A DNA stretch of 64,000 nucleotides from Eucalyptus grandis (Eukaryota; Streptophyta; Magnoliopsida; Myrtales; Myrtaceae), in the NCBI RefSeq assembly GCF_016545825.1, contig NC_052615.1:32444516-32508515 (forward strand), given 5' to 3'. Numbering within the stretch: position 1 is the stretch's first letter; each line of letters starts with the position of its first letter. Of this stretch, positions 57,450 to 64,000 are shown in pieces. Both the position numbers and the translations under genes were made by a program. The notes below the pieces were generated by a model. The model ran no database searches and had not been told where the DNA came from. It saw nothing but the letters and a program-made list of their open reading frames with translations.

Positions 57450-59660
57450 TCAAGATTGCTTGGGAATGCGGACAAGCTGGAAATCTTCCATAGACTGAAC
57501 GATGCCTTCCAGCCTTTTCAAGTCTTCCTTCAGTTGTGCAATCTCCTCACCCTTGGCATTGGCCTGAATCTGAACGAGAGGGCTTGGATCTTATCATTCA
57601 ATGAACATGAAGAAACTTGACCCGCATTCTGCAAGTTTTGAACTTCGCATCCCAAGGCATAAATTTGACCTCGCATCTCCAAGAGAATATCCATGATTCT
57701 GCGAAAATTTGCTGCATTATCAGTCTGAGTACTTGCTTCGACCCGATCGATGGAGTAAATGCGACGATGCTAGATCGCATAATCTCGCAGGTTTGGCGAT
57801 GAAACTTCATGACCTTTCTTCTAAAATTGAGAGGCATAAACATCCTTTACCGGGTCCGCAGTGAGCGAAAAAGAAAAAACAGACTCCTTCACTTGCATCA
57901 GGATATGAAGACTTCCCTCCTTTCTCTTGATCTCCCCCCCATGTTTTCATGCTGGCTACAAAAAGACATTTTGTGGAGAAGAGAGTTCCTCGGTTCTCCT
58001 TCTTCTTCTTCTTTCTTCTTCGAAGATACCAAGAGTCTTTCCTCCTCCGCTTTTTTGAGTTTAAGTAAGTTGATGCATCTTCTCTTTCTTCTTCTTCCTT
58101 CTCCTTTTGAGCATGATTTCGCATCCTTCTCCTTTGCTTCCTTCTCCTTTGCTTCTTTCAAAAATTCGAAAGTTGGAAAAGCGTCATTTATTCCGATTCT
58201 TTCGTGTCATTTTGGAACAAGACGAACTTAAATTCTTCAAGATTAGAGCCATTGCAATTAGATGGTGATGTCTTCCTCATCATCTTCATCCTCAACGAGG
58301 AGAGCTCTTCTTCTCTTGGATGGAGCAACCATGGGCTCCTTCCCTTTTCTTTTAGCTGGATGGAGAAGAGGTTTGATGAGTTTTGGCGGAGTCTTCTCCT
58401 TGAATTTTTCCAACTCCTTTCTCGGTTCCTTCGAGACGCATTTTGGTCACCATTTTCAGTCCTACCACCATATGATCGCATGGTCGAACACAAAAGATTT
58501 GCGGAGGCTGAATATTCAGATGTCTGAATAACTTCGTAACAAGGCTTGGGTAAGGAAGTTGACCTCTGTCCTTCATCATTGCTCTATACATGTGAAACAT
58601 AACAGTGTGAGGGAGAGAAAACTTTTTCCCAAAGAGGATGTCATACATCAACTTTGCCTCTGAACTTGAAACATCAGTTTTGGAAGTTGATTTCGGTCGG
58701 AGGCAATTAATCACAATCTTGTGAAGCAAGATGTTGAATGCACTCATCCTTAAGTAGGTGATCTTCTCATCTGTTCTCCTGTCCTTCACCAGTTCCAGTG
58801 TGGCCCGAGCAATGGAAACTTTAATTGGTTGATATCTTCCTCTTTCAACTCCTAACACATCTGCTAGCATATTCATATCCACAACATAGTCTTGGTCTTT
58901 AACGCTGAAAGAGAATCTATTCGCATCCAAAAAGCTAAGATTTGAATAGAAATATGCAGTTAATCTAGCATAGGCCTCGGTAGAGTCAGAGTAGAACTTT
59001 TCAAATTGAAGATAACTGAACTTTTCCCTCAAGTTCACATTCACAGCATCCAGAAAATCAAAATCCACACTCCTAGGGTTTATTACCCCACGCTTCAGCA
59101 ATTTCGAGTACGAGATCCTTTTGTTCCTTCGATCTGAACAAATCTCCCATTTTTCCTTGATTTTCAACCGCAATACCCATTTTCGGTTGAAATAGGCTGT
59201 ACAAATTGTCATCATCATTCCCATCTACAAGATTCGGCCCCGATCACGAGAATCACTTGGGATATTCGCAAGGGTTTCCTCACCACCCCTTTACGAGCAA
59301 TTCCCAAACTTTCCATTTTTCGCGAGAAAGATATATTCGTTCTTATATCATTTGTCTTTAAGAAAATCATCAACATAGTTCAAAGGAGTATGAGTTCCTT
59401 TTAAGGCACGATATAGCTTGTAAATATAAGCGGGCTTTTGAACTCTTACGAAGTCTCGCATCCTCGATGATTTCTTCCCGTTGTTGATGATCAACGCCTT
59501 GAGGACTAGATGGAGGAGAATGACGTTGCTGAGAATGTTGTGGGCTCGGTTGCTGTTCTGGAGACACTTCTTCTTCAGTAAGATCGAAGTGCGTAGGCCC
59601 CTCACTCATTCGATGTGGTCTCCTGCTTGCGATTCTCGAAGACTTTCTTGAAGATGACAT
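57450..59660 (-). pseudogene. Third ORF of the SIRE-like element (plant transposon domain protein)
   Basis: The frame starts MSSSRKSSRIASRRPHRMSE at 59660, with a Ser/Pro/Gln-rich N-terminus (to ~59,460). After a frame change (59,348-59,500, ...AYIYKLYRALKGTHTPLNYV) comes the main domain at 58,352-59,224. That domain contains NRFSFSVKDQDYVVDMNMLA and DVLGVERGRYQP, the pattern usually annotated as 'putative plant transposon protein domain'. A Lys/Glu-rich charged stretch (57,900-58,160) follows, then a short coiled coil (GEEIAQLKEDLKRLEGIVQS) ending at TGA 57450-57452. At least two frameshifts interrupt it. In SIRE elements the ORF in this position has been called env-like, but I see no convincing signal peptide or membrane anchor here, so envelope function is not supported. 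Confidence 0.65.
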
Positions 59661-60085
59661 CTTTTGAGTTTTGGAAGATTCCTTGCTTGACTTTCCCAAG
59701 AAAGATGACAACTTTTTGAAGATTAAACAGAGAAGACAAACGGGAATGGAGGATCCATGCTTTCTAGGGTTTTTGAGAGTAAAGTGAAGAGTGCATGATC
59801 GGTTAAAAAGAGAAATAAACGAACCGTCACAAAGGAAATTAAAAAAAAATGCATTTTCAAAATAACTGTCTTTTTCCGCAAAAATAGCCATTTCAAAAAT
59901 AACTTCTTTTTGGAAAAAGAAACAATGCAAAAATTACGCCGATTAAAGATAGCAATAAAACACGGTTACCAATCGTACCTTTTCAAGATAAGATTCGAGA
60001 GAGAGAGAAAGACTAACTTACAGTCTGACGGTCGTACCAAGACTAACTTACAGTTAAAGTCTTGTATGTCTGAGTCTGAAAGTAT

Positions 60086-60691
60086 TTAGACTTTGATCTC
60101 CTCATACCTCAAAATGTTGAGTCTGGAACGGATAGATTCAAATTGATTTTTCTCCAACGGCTTTGTGAATATATCCGCCAGTTGGTTCTTTGAGTCAACA
60201 AATTGAATTGAAACATCTCCATTTTGAACATGGTCTCTAATAAAGTGATGTCGAATCTCTATATGCTTCGCTCTTGAGTGTAGAATTGGATTTTTGGTGA
60301 GATTGATAGCGTTGGTGTTGTCGCAATTAATCTCCGTGCATGAGTCTTTAATTCCAAAGTCTCTTAGCTGTTGTTTCATCCACAGAATTTGCGAACAACA
60401 ACTTCCGAGAGCTACATACTCTGCTTCTGCTGTAGAGAGAGCTACTGTACTTTGCTTTCTTGAAAACCAAGACACTGTCCTGCCTCCAAGTATTTGACAA
60501 GTACCCGAGGTGCTCTTCCTATCGACTCTGCATCCAGCAAGGTCTGCGTCTGAATATCCAAGAAGAGTAAAGTCTCCCATTTTTGGATACCAGAGACCAG
60601 AGCTTGAGGTTGATGAGATATATTTGATAATACGCTTTGCTGCATTTAAATGAGATTCTTTTGGGTCTGATTGAAATCTGGCACGATGCAA
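60086..60691 (-). pseudogene. Copia RNase H domain
   Basis: The frame of ~200 codons contains KSTSGTCQILGGRTVSWFSR, STAEAEYVALGSC (with the catalytic Glu), NTNAINLTKNP and ADIFTKPLEK, the classic Copia RNase H set. It ends ...RLNILRYEEIKV at the pol stop. It is separated from the RT frame by a missing base near 60,690 (TGCAT-CGTGCC). Confidence 0.85.
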
Positions 60692-60798
60692 ACACTAAAC
60701 AAAATGTCGGTCTAGAAGCGTAAGATAAAGAAGAGATCCGATGATACTCCCGTACAGCTTTTGATCAACTTTCTTCCCTTCTTCATCTTTGTCTATCT

Positions 60799-61642
60799 TC
60801 AAGGAACTTGACATTGGTATGTCAGCCTTTTTGCAATTGTCCGACCAAACTTTTTGACAAGCTCATTTGCATACTTTTCTTGATGAATAAAAGTTCCTTC
60901 CTCCAATTGTTTTATTTGAAGTCCAAGAAAGAAGGTTAACTCACCCATCATACTCATTTCAAATTCATCTTGCATAGTCTTAGAAAATTTCTTGCACGAG
61001 ACTTTCATTAGAGGATCCAAAGATAATATCATCGACATATATTTGAACAAGCAGAAAACTTTTGCTTTCTCTTTTAATAAAAAGAGTAGTGTCCACTTTA
61101 CCTTTAACAAATCTATTTTGAATTAAAAACTTACTTAATCTGTCATACCAAGCTCGAGGTGCTTGCTTTAAGCCATATAAGACCTTTTTGAGTCTGAATA
61201 CTGAGTCTGGTTTCCTTGGGTCTTCAAACCCTGGTGGTTGTTCCACATAGACTTCCTCATGGATGAATCCATTTAGGAAAGCACTTTTGACATCCATTTG
61301 AAATAACCTGAAATTTTTATGACAAGCAAATGCAAGTAATAAACGAATTGCTTCTAACCTTGCTACCGGTGCATAAGTCTCGTCATAGTCGATCCCTTCT
61401 TCTTGAGTGTATCCTTTGGCCACAAGTCTTGCTTTGTTTCTTACGACTTTACCTTTCTCGTCCATCTTGTTTCTGAAAACCCATTTAGCTCCAATAACTG
61501 ATTTATCTTTCGGTTTTGGAGTTAATTCCCAGACATCATTAATTTTGAATTGTCTGAGTTCTTCTTGCATAGCTTCAATCCAGCTTTCATCATATAAAGC
61601 TTCTTCTATGCTCTTGGGTTCTGTTTCAGAAATAAGAGCCAC
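60799..61642 (-). pseudogene. Copia reverse transcriptase domain
   Basis: Motifs in order are [44 protein letters not shown] (catalytic Asp), [29 protein letters not shown] and [11 protein letters not shown] (catalytic Asp pair). The frame then shifts near 60,990. The thumb/connection part continues in another frame (MQDEFEMSMMGELTFFLGLQ, then IKQLEEGTFIHQEKY). It is normally part of one gag-pol polyprotein. Confidence 0.88.
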
Positions 61643-62028
61643 GGCACTAGACTCTTCTCGCCTTTTGGATCTTGTGCGTATTTCTTCATTGATGTCGCCA
61701 ATAATAAGATCTTTAGGATGACTGGACTTATGTTTTCAATTGCTTATTGATTGATGATCACTTCCTTCACTTGAATCTTCAACAGTTACTTGTTGCTGAT
61801 CCTTCAAAATCTAAGCTGCTTCTTGAGATTTAGACTTTGTTGAGTCTGGAGCAGATTCAGTCTCTTCAAGATGAGTCTGAATGGATTCATTTTGAATGGA
61901 ATCTTGGAATTTGACATTCATTGATTCTTCCACAGTTTGAGTCTTCTTGTTGTAGACTCTGTACGCTTTACTTGTGGTTGAATATCCAAGGAAGATGCCT
62001 TCATCGACTTTTCTTCAAACTTACCAAC
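61643..62028 (-). other. Linker between integrase and reverse transcriptase
   Basis: This region corresponds to the poorly conserved linker of Copia pol, rich in Ser, Glu and the repeated GAGTCT/AGACTC motif. The reading frame is interrupted. No separate gene is present. Confidence 0.5.
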
Positions 62029-63171
62029 TCAATCATTTGCATTTTTCAATATGAAACATTTGCATCCGAAAACATGAAAATATGAAACAATTGGCTTCTT
62101 TTCTTTAAATAGTTCATAAGGAGTTTTTTCTAGAATAGGCTTTAGAAAGACTCTATTGATAATATAACATGATGTTGAAACTGCTTCAGCCCAAAATCGT
62201 AAAGAGATATTGCTTTCAATTAAAAGATTTCTAGCCATTTCTTGAAGAGATCTATTCTTCCTTTCCACAGCTCCGTTTTGCTCTGGAGTATATGGAGAGG
62301 AGAATAAATGTTGAAAACCAGATTCATCACAAAATTTTGCAAAGTCTTGATTTTCAAATTCACCTCCATGGTCTGTTTTTATACTTGAAATGACATACCC
62401 TTTTTCATTTTGAACCTTCTTAGCAAATTTTTCAAAGTAAGAGAAAGTTTCAGACTTACTTGCCAAGAAATATACCCAAGTAAATCGTGAGTAGTCATCC
62501 ACAATTACTAGGCAATATTTCTTACCTCCAATGCTCTGCGTTCTTGTTGGTCCGAAGAGATCCATATGCAAGAGCTGCAGTACACGGTTAGTGGAAACTT
62601 GATTTATTGGTTTAAATGAATTTCTTACCTGTTTTCCCAATATACATGGTGTACATAGATCGGACTTTTGATATGATAAATTGGGTAGACCACGAACAAG
62701 CTTCTTTGCTTTGAGATTTTGGCTATCTCGCTTCATGTTGATATGCCCAAGTTTTTTGTGCCATAAGTTCGCTTCGTCTTGGATTGAGATTAGACATTGC
62801 GATTCATCTGGTTTCACGTCCAAGAGGTAGATATTCCCATGTCTTCGACCCATGAATGACTGAGTAGAGTCTTTACTGGTTCCTGAACAAATACCCTCTT
62901 GAAAGTTGATTCTAAAACCGGCATCACAAAGCTGACTGATACTGAGCAGATTGTAATTGAGCCCTTCAACTAAAGAAACATTGCTTATTGTGAGGTTCCC
63001 AATCTTTACAGTTCCAACTCCCACTATTTTTCCTTTGTTGTTTCCTCCAAATGAGACTTTTCCACCATTCACTTGAACGAGCTTTATGAAGTAATTTGAA
63101 TCCCCTGTCATGTGTCTCGAGCATCCACTATCCAGATACCATTTCACTTTTTTCTTGATAGTGACCTGCAT
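62029..63171 (-). pseudogene. Copia protease active site, GAG-pre-integrase and integrase core
   Basis: The frame begins near the protease motif WYLDSGCSRHMTGD. The pre-integrase part has H-x4-H and C-x2-C (WHKKLGHIN ... CTPC), the integrase zinc-binding module. The catalytic D-D-E residues lie in LHMDLFGP, IKTDHGGEFEN and SPYTPEQNGAVERKN. The frame ends ...FHVFGCKCFILKN with a stop near 62,030. The region 61,650-62,028 links to RT and is broken by frame changes. Confidence 0.87.
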
Positions 63172-63282
63172 TCAAAAAGAAACTCAAGCTTTCTTTGGTA
63201 CCCATATTTTCTTGGGTCCTTTTGAGTTAGTCTGATATACGGTTTTTGCCCAGACTTTATTGACAGGTCTCCAAACCATAGG

Positions 63283-64000
63283 ACATTCTTTCTCAAAATG
63301 ATATGCACTATTGCATTTTGAACATCTAAGAGCATTGCGACCTACTAGTTTTACAAAGTTCATTTCAAAATGATTTTAGTAAGCGTTTCTTGTGGGTCTT
63401 TGTTTGATTCTTTCTTTTACTTTAGGAAAATCGATTAAAGGAATGGTTTCAGCAGTCATTCCCAATCCAGATTTATTGAAATAAGGTCTTTGAGCAGAAA
63501 GTATTTTCTCCAGTTTTTCAGAACCTAAAGAAAATCTTTTGGTAATATTTGAAATATCATTTTTCAAGAATGCATTTTCTTTTAAAAGATTATTTTCACT
63601 TTCTTTGAGAGAAGAAACATTCGATCTAAGCATTTCACTTTTTCCTCCAAAGCATTCTCTTGTTGTTTTAAAGCAGAATTTTCTTTTTTGAGTTCTAAAA
63701 TTCTTTTAAGAGAAGTCTTAAGACTAAAACATAATTCATCAATGTATTTTGAAACTTTAATAGGGATTTTAAAGTTACTTACCTCGAATTCACTTTCCGA
63801 ATCAATTAGTCTCGGAGTTTGATTCTGAATCCGATTGTGCCATTAGACATATGTTGGCATAATCATCATCACTATCTTCGCACTCGTATCACTCCGGTTT
63901 CAGCTTTGAGAGCTTTTCGATATCTTTCAGTTTTCCTTTCTTCTTCCTTAGAAGAGGACAGGTTGGGTCGATGTGTCCCTTTTTCTTACATTCAAAGCAG
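63283..64000 (-). pseudogene. Copia gag C-terminal part with two CCHC knuckles (partial)
   Basis: At the window edge the knuckle CFECKKKGHIDPTC (63958-63999) is encoded. It is followed by an acidic stretch with stops, then a coiled-coil region (63376-63633, NVSSLKESENNLLKENAFLK). A second knuckle, CSKCNSAYHFEKEC (63283-63324), follows. Two CCHC knuckles around a coiled coil are in keeping with SIRE-type gag. The N-terminal gag is outside the window. Confidence 0.78.

Larger units (their letters stand above)
56167..64000 (-). mobile_element. SIRE-like Copia retrotransposon, degenerate, running off the window
   Basis: On the - strand the order from the right edge is gag zinc knuckle, coiled coil, second knuckle, protease, integrase, reverse transcriptase, RNase H, a long third ORF, polypurine tract and 3' LTR. 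This order (integrase before RT) is Copia, and the extra ORF after RNase H resembles the SIRE/Maximus lineage. Several frameshifts break pol (for example near 60,990, 60,800 and 60,690) and gag has stops, so this copy is not autonomous. The insertion point is inside the M3 gene. The 5' LTR and most of gag are outside the window. Confidence 0.85.

Noticed and set aside
57898..58161. Lys/Glu-rich peptide resembling a nuclear protein
   Set aside because: It is a charged low-complexity part of the retrotransposon's third ORF region, not an independent gene.
1..64000. tRNA, rRNA, snoRNA or microRNA genes
   Set aside because: I found no cloverleaf, rRNA or convincing precursor hairpin other than SINE heads and the LTR palindrome; a covariance-model scan would be needed to exclude them.

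Overview
This window looks like nuclear DNA of a woody eudicot. The evidence is intron-rich plant genes with GT-AG splice sites, a plant-specific multipass membrane protein, an ATG8 fragment with plant-type residues, and several plant LTR-retrotransposon families, SINEs and Mutator-like elements. I lean towards Myrtaceae, but that is an impression I cannot demonstrate from the sequence. There are no bacterial genes, no CRISPR array and no RNA gene that I can support.

The backbone is a partly tandem array of one multigene cassette. In order it holds: (Z) a 15-exon gene for a HIT-type plus CCHC zinc-finger protein on the + strand; (L) a LENG1-like CIR N-domain gene on the + strand; (A) the 5' part of an ATG8 gene on the - strand; (M) a single-exon gene for a ~720-residue multipass membrane protein on the - strand. 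Unit 1 runs from base 1 to ~22,900 (Z1, L1, A1, M1). Unit 2 runs from ~23,430 to ~42,500 (Z2, M2) and has lost the end of Z plus L and A through one deletion with its junction near 39,601. Unit 3 runs from ~44,870 to ~56,166 (Z3, L2, A2, and an M3 fragment cut by a retrotransposon).

Only M1 (19,396-21,597) and M2 (39,818-41,968) keep long intact reading frames. All three Z copies carry lesions, mostly at different sites in each copy. One in-frame TGA in exon 12 is shared by all three. L1 and L2 share a frameshift and a stop, so they were broken before they were duplicated. A1 and A2 are truncated ATG8 heads.

Transposons account for most of the size difference between units, and the unit-to-unit comparison supplies empty sites for many of them. 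A small Copia-like element with TSD AATTG sits in intron 2 of Z1 (282-7,651) and Z2 (26,966-30,902) and is absent from Z3. In Z1 it is itself invaded by a 3.4-kb solo-LTR-like unit (2,501-5,898). A 2.8-kb non-autonomous LTR element with TSD GGCTG is in intron 1 of Z2 (23,822-26,634). Two ~3-kb solo LTRs of one family, nested in opposite orientation (31,204-37,349, inner copy 34,183-37,309, TSD CCAAA), form a ~6-kb inverted repeat in intron 4 of Z2. Two Mutator-like insertions with 9-bp TSDs are at 11,660-12,577 and 43,325-44,409. The right edge (56,167-64,000) is a degenerate SIRE-like Copia element on the - strand with a long extra ORF downstream of RNase H; it runs off the window.

The window is best read as a decaying segmental-duplication array in which the membrane-protein gene is the part being kept, and in which recombination between units has mixed lesions. 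I see no convincing new defence or metabolic system. The notable points are the nested inverted LTR palindrome, the mosaic lesion pattern, the candidate gene-capturing Mutator-like element, and the uncharacterised Z and M protein families.
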